Origin: Mageeibacillus sp. UBA5438
Lineage (GTDB): Bacteria; Bacillota; Clostridia; Saccharofermentanales; DTU023
Assembly (NCBI GenBank): GCA_002427535.1
Contig: DIRK01000023.1
Coordinates: forward strand, 3,553 to 10,209
DNA length: 6,657 nt
Direction of reading: 5' to 3'
Position numbers and translations under genes: made by a program. Positions 1 to 6,255 of this stretch are shown piece by piece. Under the pieces are notes generated by a model. The model worked only from the letters and a program-made list of their open reading frames with translations, searched no databases and was not told where the DNA came from. Position 1 is the stretch's first letter. Every line of letters begins with the position of its first letter.

Positions 1-14
1 AAAGGCGCTTTTAG

Positions 15-43
15 TTGCAAAACCGAACAAACTCCAGTACGAT
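15..43 (+). promoter_or_regulatory. Possible promoter upstream of the division gene
   Basis: A TTGCAA hexamer at 15-20 and a TACGAT hexamer at 38-43 are separated by exactly 17 bases. Each matches 4 of 6 positions of the sigma-A type consensus. It lies between an in-frame TAG at 12-14, which could end an upstream gene, and the ribosome site at 75-80. Two 4/6 matches are common by chance, so this is weak support. Confidence 0.25.
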
Positions 44-74
44 GTGATCACTATCAACAGGATGTCAGGTCGAC

Positions 75-80
75 AGGTGA
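75..80 (+). promoter_or_regulatory. Ribosome binding site deciding the divIC start
   Basis: AGGTGA sits 5 bases before the ATG at 86. The earlier in-frame candidates (GTG at 44, ATG at 62) have no comparable purine-rich site in front of them, so 86 is preferred. Confidence 0.6.
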
Positions 81-85
81 ACACA

Positions 86-406
86 ATGCGTCAGAGTTAT
101 GCCGAAAATCGTAGAGTTGAGCGCAGGCACTCGTTCCTGACATTTTTCACGCGTTTTTTTGCAGGTGTGATCACCGTTATTATTGTCAGCTTATGTGTTT
201 CCGCGTTTTTTTCCCAGCAAAATGAATTTGAACGGTTGGCGCGTGAGAGGCGGAAGCTGGAGCGTGAGCGCAATCTTCTTTATGAGGAGTATGATTCGCT
301 CAAGGGTCTTGACGACATTGCGGAGTCGTTGGATTATGTGGAGCGTATCGCGCGCGATTACTTGGGGATGGCGTTGCCGGGTGATCGGGTGATCATCGTA
401 GACTAG
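86..406 (+). CDS. divIC: Septum formation initiator protein (DivIC/FtsB family)
   Basis: This is a small bitopic membrane protein of 106 residues, expected to act in the divisome by bridging FtsL/DivIB-type partners at the septum. The sequence shows a short basic cytoplasmic N-terminus (about residues 1-23, with RRVERR), one hydrophobic segment (about 24-42), then a charged heptad-like coiled coil (about 44-75, ERLARERRKLERERN). The C-terminal motif VERIARDYLGMALPGD is typical of the family (family form roughly 'IARExLGMVKPGE'). B. subtilis DivIC is about 125 residues, so the length fits. The start is set by the AGGTGA at 75-80. The same frame stays open to the left edge of the window, so a longer N-terminus or a fusion with an upstream gene cannot be excluded. 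nfo follows after 11 bases and is probably co-transcribed. The family call is firm; DivIC versus FtsB naming is by lineage inference. Confidence 0.85.
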   Translation: MRQSYAENRRVERRHSFLTFFTRFFAGVITVIIVSLCVSAFFSQQNEFERLARERRKLERERNLLYEEYDSLKGLDDIAESLDYVERIARDYLGMALPGDRVIIVD

Positions 407-417
407 GGGTATTTTTC

Positions 418-1248
418 GTGTTTTATTTGGGTTGTCATTTATCTTCGAGTGAAGGTTATCTTCATATGGGCGAAACGGCCCGTTCGATTGAGGCTAACAC
501 TTTTCAGTTCTTTACAAGAAATCCGCGCGGCGGTACGGCAAAACCTCTCAATTTGGAAGATATTGCAGCGTACAACGCTTATGCCAAAACACACGCAATC
601 GGTACGATTGTGGCGCACGCGCCTTATACGATGAATCTATGTTCCGATAAATCGCATATCCGTGAGTTTGCCCGCTCCATGATGCGCGATGATTTGGAGC
701 GCCTTCAGCATGTCGATAATGTGGTGTACAACTTTCATCCGGGTAGTCATGTGGGTCAGGGGGTCGATCTGGGGATCCGGATGATCATTGAGGCGATTAA
801 TGAGGTGTTAACAAAGGAGATTACCACGCCTATTTTGTTGGAGACGATGGCGGGTAAGGGAAGTGAGATTGGGCGTTCTTTTGAGGAGATAAAAACCATT
901 ATTGATGGCGTCCATTTTCAGGATAAAATCGGTGTTTGCATGGACAGCTGCCATGTCTACGATGCGGGTTACGATGTGGTGACTAAATTAAACGAGGTGA
1001 TTGATTCTTTCGATGACATTGTGGGCATCGATCGCCTACAAGCGTTTCACTTAAATGACAGTAAAAATGATTTTGGAAGCGGCAAGGATCGCCACGCGAA
1101 GATTGGGGAGGGTTCTTTGGGACTTCAGACTATCGTCAATATTATTAATCATCCGAAGCTAAAAGATCTGCCCTTTAATCTTGAGACGCCGAATGAACTG
1201 GATGGCTATGCACAGGAGATTAAGCTCTTAAGAGATAAAAGGCTGTAA
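418..1248 (+). CDS. nfo: Endonuclease IV (AP endonuclease, deoxyribonuclease IV)
   Basis: This base-excision-repair enzyme cleaves the backbone 5' of abasic sites and removes 3' blocking groups, using a trinuclear zinc centre in a TIM barrel. All nine metal ligands known from E. coli Nfo can be placed in the 276-residue product: H67 (HAPYTMNLCS), H107 (NFHPGSHVGQG), E142 (LLETMAGKGSEIG), D176 and H179 (CMDSCHVYDAGYD), H211 (FHLNDSK), D224 and H226 (KDRHAKIGEG) and E256 (NLETP). The N-terminus carries the family pattern GCHLSSSEG and NTFQFFTRNPR. Length is normal for the family (about 280). The start is GTG at 418, with AGGGG at 405-409 overlapping the divIC stop codon, 8 bases upstream. The gene ends one base before the stop of a convergent minus-strand gene. 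No terminator fits between them. The gene looks intact and functional. Confidence 0.95.
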   Translation: MFYLGCHLSSSEGYLHMGETARSIEANTFQFFTRNPRGGTAKPLNLEDIAAYNAYAKTHAIGTIVAHAPYTMNLCSDKSHIREFARSMMRDDLERLQHVDNVVYNFHPGSHVGQGVDLGIRMIIEAINEVLTKEITTPILLETMAGKGSEIGRSFEEIKTIIDGVHFQDKIGVCMDSCHVYDAGYDVVTKLNEVIDSFDDIVGIDRLQAFHLNDSKNDFGSGKDRHAKIGEGSLGLQTIVNIINHPKLKDLPFNLETPNELDGYAQEIKLLRDKRL

Positions 1249-1249
1249 T

Positions 1250-1528
1250 TTACTCGAAGTGTACGAGTTGTTTTAATTCGCCGATTTCCTCCATCGCTGA
1301 TTCCACTGCTTCAGAAGGGATGTAGTAATCATAGATTTCTTGTGTGGCGCCTAGTTCAACGGCAAGCGCGGCTCCCCTTCTTCCCTGTTTCAAATAGGGG
1401 ATTCCTTTTTCTTCTAAGTAGCTTTCGACATGAGCGCTCCATACCATGGGAGATGAGATGAAGAAGACGGGTTCTTGTTCGGGGGAGGTTTCCTCCTCTT
1501 TCTTTTTTCTGAATAGATCCAGGAACAT
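1250..1528 (-). CDS. Small DUF2007-like protein (putative signal-transducing protein family)
   Basis: This is a 92-residue protein of unknown biochemical role. It opens with MFLDLFRKKKEEE, a short amphipathic/basic stretch, followed by one compact alpha/beta domain at about residues 20-85. That domain has the layout of the DUF2007 family: a strand (PVFFISS), a helix (SAHVESYLEEKGIPYLKQG, the 'A..v...Le..GIp....' pattern), a variable loop, then a strand ending in YYIPSEAVESAMEEI (family form roughly 'lyVpeed.e.A.elL'). No catalytic motif is visible. Translation could begin earlier in frame (to 1597), but the ATG at 1528 has an excellent ribosome site (AAAGGAGG, complement of 1537-1544) 8 bases away. 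It is transcribed away from the phn-like operon and converges on nfo with a single base between stop codons. The domain assignment is by pattern and is moderately sure. Confidence 0.75.
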   Translation of the reverse strand: MFLDLFRKKKEEETSPEQEPVFFISSPMVWSAHVESYLEEKGIPYLKQGRRGAALAVELGATQEIYDYYIPSEAVESAMEEIGELKQLVHFE

Positions 1529-1536
1529 GGCGTGAA

Positions 1537-1544
1537 CCTCCTTT
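1537..1544 (-). promoter_or_regulatory. Strong ribosome binding site setting the DUF2007-like start
   Basis: On the minus strand this reads AAAGGAGG, a near-perfect anti-16S match. It is placed 8 bases before the ATG at 1528. It rules against the longer in-frame start at 1597. Confidence 0.8.
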
Positions 1545-1639
1545 GGCTTACTGCGGGGTATGTCTATTTTACAGGAAGAGGGGTATAGAGATAACAAAAG
1601 GGTGGTTTATACGACCTTGATTCTGGTTATTAATACTCT

Positions 1640-1667
1640 TTGTTTAAATGTGAATATTTTGTATAAT
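1640..1667 (+). promoter_or_regulatory. Promoter of the phn-like operon
   Basis: A perfect -10 hexamer TATAAT lies at 1662-1667. The best -35 candidate is TTGTTT at 1640-1645 with a 16-base spacer; it matches only 3 of 6 positions. A transcript starting near 1674 would have a leader of about 34 bases before the ATG at 1708. The weak -35 beside a perfect -10 would suit an activator-dependent promoter, but no repeated PhoP-type box is evident nearby. The surrounding 1600-1680 stretch is distinctly AT-rich. Confidence 0.55.
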
Positions 1668-1696
1668 AAGCCATCAAGAACTATTGGATACAATTT

Positions 1697-1702
1697 GGAG
1701 GA
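1697..1702 (+). promoter_or_regulatory. Ribosome binding site deciding the phnD start
   Basis: GGAGGA lies 5 bases before the ATG at 1708. A TTG at 1684 in the same frame would place this purine run inside the coding sequence and would put charged residues before the signal peptide, so 1708 is chosen. Confidence 0.8.
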
Positions 1703-1707
1703 AAAAA

Positions 1708-2805
1708 ATGAGGAAATTATCAGTTTTTGTGGCCTTGCTTTTGATCGCATCTATTATGTTGCTCGTCACGGCTTGCGGCCCAAAAGAACCGACCCCTACA
1801 GAAACAACACCGGGCCCCGCGCCGACAGAAGGAACCACCCCGGAACCGAAACCCGCAGAGCCCGTAGAGATACCTAAGCTGCGTATTGCTTATGTGCCCT
1901 CGATGGATGTTGAGTTGATTCTTGAGACGACGGAACCGCTGAAACAACTGTTAATCGATGAGTTGGCGAATCACAATTTTGACGTCAAAGAAGTTGAAAT
2001 TACAGTGGGAACAAGTTTTGAAGCAGTCGGTGAAGCACTTTCAGCAGGAAGTGCGGATGTCGGCTTTTCAAGTGCGCTTGTTTACATCACCTATGACGAC
2101 GAAGTGGATCTTTTGTTGACCGCTGCGCGCTATGACTTTAAAGAGTCCAGCATGGACCCGATGGTTTGGAATAAGGGTTTGGCGGAACGTGACAATACGA
2201 AACAAGTGACAGGTTATCCGGGTCTTATTTATGCAGGACCTTCTGAGTATGGCAAAATGCTTGCGGCTAAAGTTGAAGCGGGCGAAGAACTTACTTGGGA
2301 AGACATGGATGGTGCCGTGTGGGCCGTGGCCAACACATCTTCAAACGCCGGTTATCTCTACCCTTCTTTGTGGTTGAGAGACCGTTTCGGCAAGATGATT
2401 TCAGATCTCTCGAACGTGCTTCCGGGCACTGCTTATCCGCAGATGTTTGCCCAGGCGGCGAACGAAACTGTTGATGTTTTTGTTTGCTATGCGGATGGCA
2501 GATCGGGCTACGAAGATCAGTGGCTCGGAGAACTGGGACGCGATAAGCCTATTGAAGAAGAAGTTAAAGTCATCGGCGTCACCGATTGGATTACAAATGA
2601 TGTGGTCATCGGGAGCCTTGTCTCGGATACGATGATGACGGAAGGCTTTAGACAGGCTTTCTGTGATTCCTTGGTGGCCATTTCTCAAACAGAGGCAGGT
2701 TTCGAAGCGATCCAGATTTTTTCGCATGTGGGATATTTGCCCGGCGTTGACTCTGAGTATGATGCCATGCGTGCTGCACAGGAAATCCTTCGTGATCTCG
2801 AATAA
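1708..2805 (+). CDS. phnD: Phosphonate/phosphite-type ABC transporter substrate-binding lipoprotein (PhnD family)
   Basis: This is the extracytoplasmic ligand-capturing component of the importer encoded downstream. The 365-residue product has a lipoprotein signal peptide (MRK, then a hydrophobic core at 4-20). The lipobox-like sequence VTAC puts the lipidated cysteine at residue 23. A proline/threonine/glutamate-rich tether (about 25-56) follows, then a PhnD-type periplasmic-binding fold (about 57-365) opening with KLRIAYVPSMD. Family landmarks are EALSAGSADVGFSSALVY (about 109-126) and NTSSNAGYLYP (209-219). The latter corresponds to the Ser/Thr-Ser-Gly-Tyr loop that holds the phosphonate group in characterised PhnD proteins. 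The exact ligand (alkylphosphonate, aminoethylphosphonate, phosphite or another phospho-compound) cannot be read from sequence. It is the first gene of the operon, and a hairpin separates it from phnC, which may let it be made in excess over the membrane parts. Confidence 0.88.
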   Translation: MRKLSVFVALLLIASIMLLVTACGPKEPTPTETTPGPAPTEGTTPEPKPAEPVEIPKLRIAYVPSMDVELILETTEPLKQLLIDELANHNFDVKEVEITVGTSFEAVGEALSAGSADVGFSSALVYITYDDEVDLLLTAARYDFKESSMDPMVWNKGLAERDNTKQVTGYPGLIYAGPSEYGKMLAAKVEAGEELTWEDMDGAVWAVANTSSNAGYLYPSLWLRDRFGKMISDLSNVLPGTAYPQMFAQAANETVDVFVCYADGRSGYEDQWLGELGRDKPIEEEVKVIGVTDWITNDVVIGSLVSDTMMTEGFRQAFCDSLVAISQTEAGFEAIQIFSHVGYLPGVDSEYDAMRAAQEILRDLE

Positions 2806-2810
2806 TCATT

Positions 2811-2881
2811 TGATCCGGCACAACGGTTAGTGCTGTTAGACGACATGGGATGCCTTTGGCATCCCATGTCATTATGGATCA
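2811..2881 (+). other. Intercistronic structured element between phnD and phnC
   Basis: Nearly the whole phnD-phnC gap is self-complementary. TGATCC (2811-2816) can pair with GGATCA (2876-2881). Inside this lie a small hairpin (CGGCAC 2816-2821 with GTGCTG 2830-2835, one G-U pair, sharing base 2816 with the outer stem) and the perfect 13-bp hairpin described separately. Together these could form a three-way junction. The outer 6-bp closure could be chance. No known riboswitch class is recognised. The likely job is transcript stabilisation, processing or partial attenuation. Confidence 0.45.
2842..2870 (+). repeat. Perfect 13-bp inverted repeat (RNA hairpin) after phnD
   Basis: GACATGGGATGCC (2842-2854), loop TTT (2855-2857), GGCATCCCATGTC (2858-2870). 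The arms match without error. The bases that follow (ATTATGG) are not a T-run, so it is not a standard intrinsic terminator. It sits 36 bases past the phnD stop. A plausible role is protecting the 3' end of a phnD-only message or weak attenuation of phnC and the genes behind it. Confidence 0.8.
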
Positions 2882-2902
2882 CAACATTTTAAAGGGCTTT
2901 AC

Positions 2903-3703
2903 ATGATCATTTTTGATAAAGTTACAAAAATTTATCCTAACGGTGTGCAAGCACTGACGGAGGTCGATCTCACCATCGAAGATGGCGAGTTTGTTGGAAT
3001 AATCGGTTTGTCAGGGGCCGGCAAATCGACGTTAATTCGCGCGATTAACAGGATCCATCCGATTTCAGATGGGACGCTTACGGTGAATGGTGTTGACGTG
3101 AAGACGCTTAAAGGAGCTGATTTGCGTAAGTTCCGCCGCGGTATCGGCATGATCTTTCAATCGTTTAATCTCGTGACGCGGTCGCGCGTCATCAATAATG
3201 TTTTGATGGCTCGGGTTCCCGATCTGCCGCTTTGGCGTTCATTTCTTGGTTGGTTTCCGAAGAAGGACAAAATGGATGCGCTCGAAGCGCTCGATAATGT
3301 GGGAATTTTGGAAAAGGCTTACGCGCGTGTGGACCAATTGTCCGGTGGTCAGCAACAGCGTGTCGCTCTAGCTCGGACGCTTGCGCAAAATCCTCAGATT
3401 ATTTTGGCCGATGAGCCGGTGGCTTCGCTTGACCCGGTCATGGCCAGACAGGTCATGGACGATTTTCGCCGTATTAATGAAACCATGGGGATTACTATTC
3501 TGATCAATATCCACGTGGTCGAGCTTGCTTTAGAATATGCGGACCGTATCGTGGGGATACGCGATGGACGTATCGTATTCGATGGTCCGAGTGAAGCGGT
3601 GGACCAAGGGGTTCTTAACAGTATTTATGGGGGTGATGTCCCGGAGGATCAAATGCTGTCTTCCATGTGCGCTGTGACAGAAAGCGGTGGGGGCGATGAC
3701 TAA
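2903..3703 (+). CDS. phnC: Phosphonate-type ABC transporter ATP-binding protein (PhnC family)
   Basis: This cytoplasmic ATPase drives the importer. The 266-residue product carries Walker A GLSGAGKST (35-43), the Q-loop glutamine in MIFQSFNL (Q86), the signature LSGGQ (146-150), Walker B IILADEP (166-172) with catalytic E171, the D-loop SLDP (175-178) and the H-loop histidine H203 in ILINIHVVELALEYADRI. The H-loop region and the following GIRDGRIVFDGP closely match the PhnC subgroup rather than generic ABC ATPases. Length is standard for PhnC (about 250-265). Translation starts at ATG 2903 with AAAGGG at 2891-2896. The gene overlaps the start of the first permease gene, which suggests translational coupling. 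All motifs are intact. Confidence 0.93.
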   Translation: MIIFDKVTKIYPNGVQALTEVDLTIEDGEFVGIIGLSGAGKSTLIRAINRIHPISDGTLTVNGVDVKTLKGADLRKFRRGIGMIFQSFNLVTRSRVINNVLMARVPDLPLWRSFLGWFPKKDKMDALEALDNVGILEKAYARVDQLSGGQQQRVALARTLAQNPQIILADEPVASLDPVMARQVMDDFRRINETMGITILINIHVVELALEYADRIVGIRDGRIVFDGPSEAVDQGVLNSIYGGDVPEDQMLSSMCAVTESGGGDD

Positions 3704-4520
3704 TCCTTACGATCTCATTTTCAGGCCGAAGGTCATCCGGCTGGAAAGCGGCAATAGTGTCGAAAAGAAGGCCTCACGTCTTCCGATTATTATTCTGTTG
3801 CTGGTGGCACTCACATATATTGCGGTACGTGTGACGGATTTTGATGTGCGGGTGCTCGCAAAGCGCGGCCATCAATTTTTCGTCATTTTGGAAAAGATAT
3901 TTGTCCCTGATTTCAAATTTGCAAAACATGTGTGGACGCCCTTGTTCAATACGATACAGATGTCCGTCATGGGTTCTTTTGTGGGCTGTGTTTTGGCCCT
4001 GCCCTTTTCTGTGTTGAACTCCTCGAACATCATGACCAATAAAGCGGTTCTTTTTATAAGCCGTATTGTGTTAAGTGTTTTGCGCACATTACCCACACTT
4101 GTGATGGCGATGATTGCCACGCTTATTTTTAACTTGGGGACTTTTGCGGGGACAGTGGCGATTGCGCTGTTTACTCTGAGTATGGTGACCAAAATGATGT
4201 ATGAATACATCGAGACCGTTGATATGGGGGCTTATGAGGCCGCTGAGGCGCTTGGAGCCACTAAGACAAAAGCGTTTGTGTCTGCTATCTTGCCTCAGAT
4301 ACTCCCCAGTTATCTTTCGACATGCCTTTACTGTGTTGAAACGACGGTGCGTCACTCGGCGGTACTTGGCTATGTGGGGGCCGGGGGTATCGGGTTGACA
4401 TTGAGTGAGCGGATTTCGCTTCGCGAGTACCATCAGGTGGGGACGATTTTGTTTATGCTTTTTGTGGCGGTTGTCATTATCGAGAATACGAGTAAGTATT
4501 TGAGAAAGAAACTTGCGTGA
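3696..4520 (+). CDS. phnE: Phosphonate-type ABC transporter permease (PhnE family, first copy)
   Basis: This is a transmembrane channel subunit of 274 residues. Hydrophobic segments are seen at about 29-46, 86-107, 117-145, 150-168 and near the C-terminus (about 250-265). A well-kept EAA loop, EAAEALGATKTKAFVSAILP (181-200), docks the ATPase. The C-terminal VLGYVGAGGIG is the usual PhnE signature. The reading frame overlaps the phnC stop by 8 bases (ATG at 3696). A GTG at 3687 in the same frame would add three residues. Neither start has an ideal ribosome site; a G-run at 3689-3693 is too close to the ATG. Re-initiation after phnC is the likely mode. It probably pairs with the second, divergent permease as a heterodimer. 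Confidence 0.9.
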   Translation: MTNPYDLIFRPKVIRLESGNSVEKKASRLPIIILLLVALTYIAVRVTDFDVRVLAKRGHQFFVILEKIFVPDFKFAKHVWTPLFNTIQMSVMGSFVGCVLALPFSVLNSSNIMTNKAVLFISRIVLSVLRTLPTLVMAMIATLIFNLGTFAGTVAIALFTLSMVTKMMYEYIETVDMGAYEAAEALGATKTKAFVSAILPQILPSYLSTCLYCVETTVRHSAVLGYVGAGGIGLTLSERISLREYHQVGTILFMLFVAVVIIENTSKYLRKKLA

Positions 4521-4525
4521 GGGGG
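4519..4525 (+). promoter_or_regulatory. Ribosome binding site deciding the second permease start
   Basis: GAGGGGG overlaps the stop codon of the first permease (4518-4520). Counting forward, the GTG at 4534 is 8 bases away, the TTG at 4528 only 2, and the TTG at 4513 lies before it. The GTG at 4534 is therefore the best start. Confidence 0.6.
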
Positions 4526-4533
4526 TATTGTTA

Positions 4534-5343
4534 GTGAATCCGAAATTAGCAGAAAACCTCCAATCGCAGCCGAAGCGCTGGAAATACCAAATACCGATTG
4601 CGCTCATTGTGGCTATTTTGCTTGCGTGGTCGGCGACCGCGATTGAATATCGTGGCATCACGGAGCGCGGCCCGATGATGGCTTTGAATATTTTGAAAGG
4701 GATTATCAATCCGGATACCCATATTCTGTTTGGGTTTCATGATCAGTCTGTTCCTTATTTGCTGATTGAGACCTTAAGTATTGCGTTCCTCGGTACGATT
4801 ATCGGAACAATTTTGGCGATTCCATTGTCGTTTTTGTCGGCGAGGAATGTGGCGCCTCGCCCCATTACGGCGGTCATGAATATTGTGATTATTTTGATCC
4901 GTACGGTTCCTGCCTTTGTCTATGGCCTGATGTTTATTCGAGTGACAGGGCCCGGCGCTTTTGCGGGGGTCATGACAATGAGTTTAACTTCTATAGGAAT
5001 GTTGACAAAGCGCAATACGGAGGTGGTTGAGGATCTTGATAAAGGGGTGATTGAGTCGTTGGATGCTGCGGGCTGTACGCGCTTTCAGAAGATTCGTTAT
5101 GGTGTGTTACCGCAATTGTTTAGTAATTTTATTTCCAATACGATTTACCGTTTCGATCTTAACATGAAGGATGCATCGGTCCTGGGCCTTGTCGGCGCGG
5201 GTGGTATTGGCGCTCCTTTGATTTTTAATATGAGTTTGTTCCGCTGGAATGTGGTAGGCGCGCTGCTCATCGGATTGATGATTATGGTGCTGATTGTTGA
5301 AGTGATCTCGACGCGCCTTCGCACAAAATTGGCGCGCGGCTAG
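4534..5343 (+). CDS. phnE: Phosphonate-type ABC transporter permease (PhnE family, second copy)
   Basis: This is the second channel subunit, 269 residues from GTG 4534. It is not a recent duplicate of the first copy, since the two differ throughout outside family motifs. It shows an N-terminal membrane anchor (about 20-37), the typical PhnE segment ETLSIAFLGTIIGTILAIPL (79-98), further membrane spans at about 111-135, 140-157 and 240-262, and the signature VLGLVGAGGIG. Its EAA loop, ESLDAAGCTRFQKIRYGVLP (174-193), keeps the Gly and the LP end but replaces EAA by ESL. That fits an asymmetric heterodimer in which one subunit makes the stronger ATPase contact. A TTG at 4513 could extend the frame by seven residues, but the ribosome site argues for 4534. 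The PHP gene follows after 20 bases. Confidence 0.9.
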   Translation: MNPKLAENLQSQPKRWKYQIPIALIVAILLAWSATAIEYRGITERGPMMALNILKGIINPDTHILFGFHDQSVPYLLIETLSIAFLGTIIGTILAIPLSFLSARNVAPRPITAVMNIVIILIRTVPAFVYGLMFIRVTGPGAFAGVMTMSLTSIGMLTKRNTEVVEDLDKGVIESLDAAGCTRFQKIRYGVLPQLFSNFISNTIYRFDLNMKDASVLGLVGAGGIGAPLIFNMSLFRWNVVGALLIGLMIMVLIVEVISTRLRTKLARG

Positions 5344-5363
5344 CATAAGAGGGAGGAAGATGG

Positions 5364-6095
5364 ATGAAAGTAATCGCCGATTTACATACGCATACCTTGG
5401 CGAGTGTACATGCTTATTCAAGTGTAAGTGAAAATGCGAAGGCGGCTTTTGAGCAGGGACTTTCCGTTTTGGGAATTACCGATCACGCTCCATGTCTTCC
5501 TGACGGTGTGCATGAGCTGCACTTTATGAATTACCATGTGCTCCCTCAAGGGATGTTCGGTGTTCGGATGCTTTACGGCAGCGAGTTGAATATTCTCGAT
5601 TATGAGGGAGCGATTGACTTGAACGAGACGCTCCATAAACGAATGGATATTTGCATTGCAAGTTTCCATGAATTTACACTCTCACCGGGTTCGCAAAAGG
5701 ACAATATGGGCGCTTATCTTGGGGCCATGCAAAATCCTTATGTCGATATTATCGGGCACCCGGATGATGGAAAGATCCCTGTGGATTTTAAAGTGCTTGC
5801 GCGTGAAGCCAAGAATATGGATGTCATGCTTGAAGTCAATAATTCATCGTTGAAAGTCGCTCATTATCGCCTAAATACGCGAGAGAACATGATCACGATG
5901 CTCGGCTATTGCGCGCGATACGGAACCTTAGTGGCCCTGGGATCGGATGCGCATTACCATGGTGCCATCGGCCAATTTGATGAGGTGCTTGCTCTTATTC
6001 GGGAGATTGATTTCCCCGAAGAATTGATTGTCAATACATCGATTGAGAAGATTATGAAGCAGCTAGGAAAACGGCATCCTCATTTGGTGGTTTGA
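5364..6095 (+). CDS. PHP-domain metallophosphatase, YcdX type
   Basis: This is a 243-residue enzyme of the polymerase-and-histidinol-phosphatase superfamily (COG1387-like), a TIM-barrel-type hydrolase using three metals to cleave phosphate esters. All nine ligands expected from the E. coli YcdX structure are present: H8, H10 and H16 (DLHTHTLASVHAYS), H41 (ITDHAP), E74 (GSELN), H102 (ASFHE), H132 (IGHPD), D195 and H197 (LGSDAHY). LEVNNSS (156-162) also matches YcdX closely. Length equals the single-domain YcdX group (about 245), so it is not a DNA polymerase X or histidinol-phosphatase fusion. It starts at ATG 5364 behind GGGAGG (5351-5356). The natural substrate of this family is mostly unknown. 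Its place as the last gene of the transporter operon suggests a phosphate ester derived from the imported compound, which is inference. Confidence 0.9.
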   Translation: MKVIADLHTHTLASVHAYSSVSENAKAAFEQGLSVLGITDHAPCLPDGVHELHFMNYHVLPQGMFGVRMLYGSELNILDYEGAIDLNETLHKRMDICIASFHEFTLSPGSQKDNMGAYLGAMQNPYVDIIGHPDDGKIPVDFKVLAREAKNMDVMLEVNNSSLKVAHYRLNTRENMITMLGYCARYGTLVALGSDAHYHGAIGQFDEVLALIREIDFPEELIVNTSIEKIMKQLGKRHPHLVV

Positions 6096-6112
6096 GTCAA
6101 GATCTGCGATTT

Positions 6113-6160
6113 TGATACCGCATTTTTATAGTTATCCTATACTGCATGTCATGTGTATCA
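6113..6160. repeat. Imperfect inverted repeat (two-part hairpin)
   Basis: TGATAC (6113-6118) pairs with GTATCA (6155-6160). After one unpaired C, GCAT pairs with ATGT with one G-U. Inside, TATAG and CTATA form a separate 5-bp stem with loop TTATC. Confidence 0.5.
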
Positions 6161-6218
6161 GGTACCACCGCTTGATATGTCAGCCGGTCATATCGATGGG
6201 TGGCTAGAACTGGGTACC
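6161..6218. repeat. Long imperfect inverted repeat
   Basis: GGTA (6161-6164) can pair with TACC (6215-6218), CCACC (6165-6169) with GGTGG (6199-6203) and TTGATATG (6172-6179) with CATATCGA (6189-6196, one G-U). Small internal loops and an 11-base bulge separate the stems. The terminal loop is 9 bases. It directly abuts the previous hairpin. Confidence 0.5.
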
Positions 6219-6255
6219 GTCAATAGTCTTTCGCACATTTGTCTTGCCTGGTAAT

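Noticed and set aside
1557..1573. TTTACA at 1568-1573 as a PhoP box half-site
   Set aside because: It is a single copy with no repeat at the expected 11-base spacing, and it is about 90 bases upstream of the -10.
4089..4709. A 206-codon minus-strand open frame across the permease genes
   Set aside because: It lies opposite well-supported PhnE coding sequence with recognisable motifs, and its own translation shows no domain or ribosome site.
6105..6127. Terminator-like TGCG / CGCA followed by TTTTT after the PHP gene
   Set aside because: The stem is only 4 bp with a 10-base loop, and it competes with the longer pairing at 6113-6160.
6215..6225. GACGGTACC on the minus strand, resembling a conserved 16S rRNA stretch
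   Set aside because: The match does not extend on either side, so it is a short coincidence and not an rRNA fragment.
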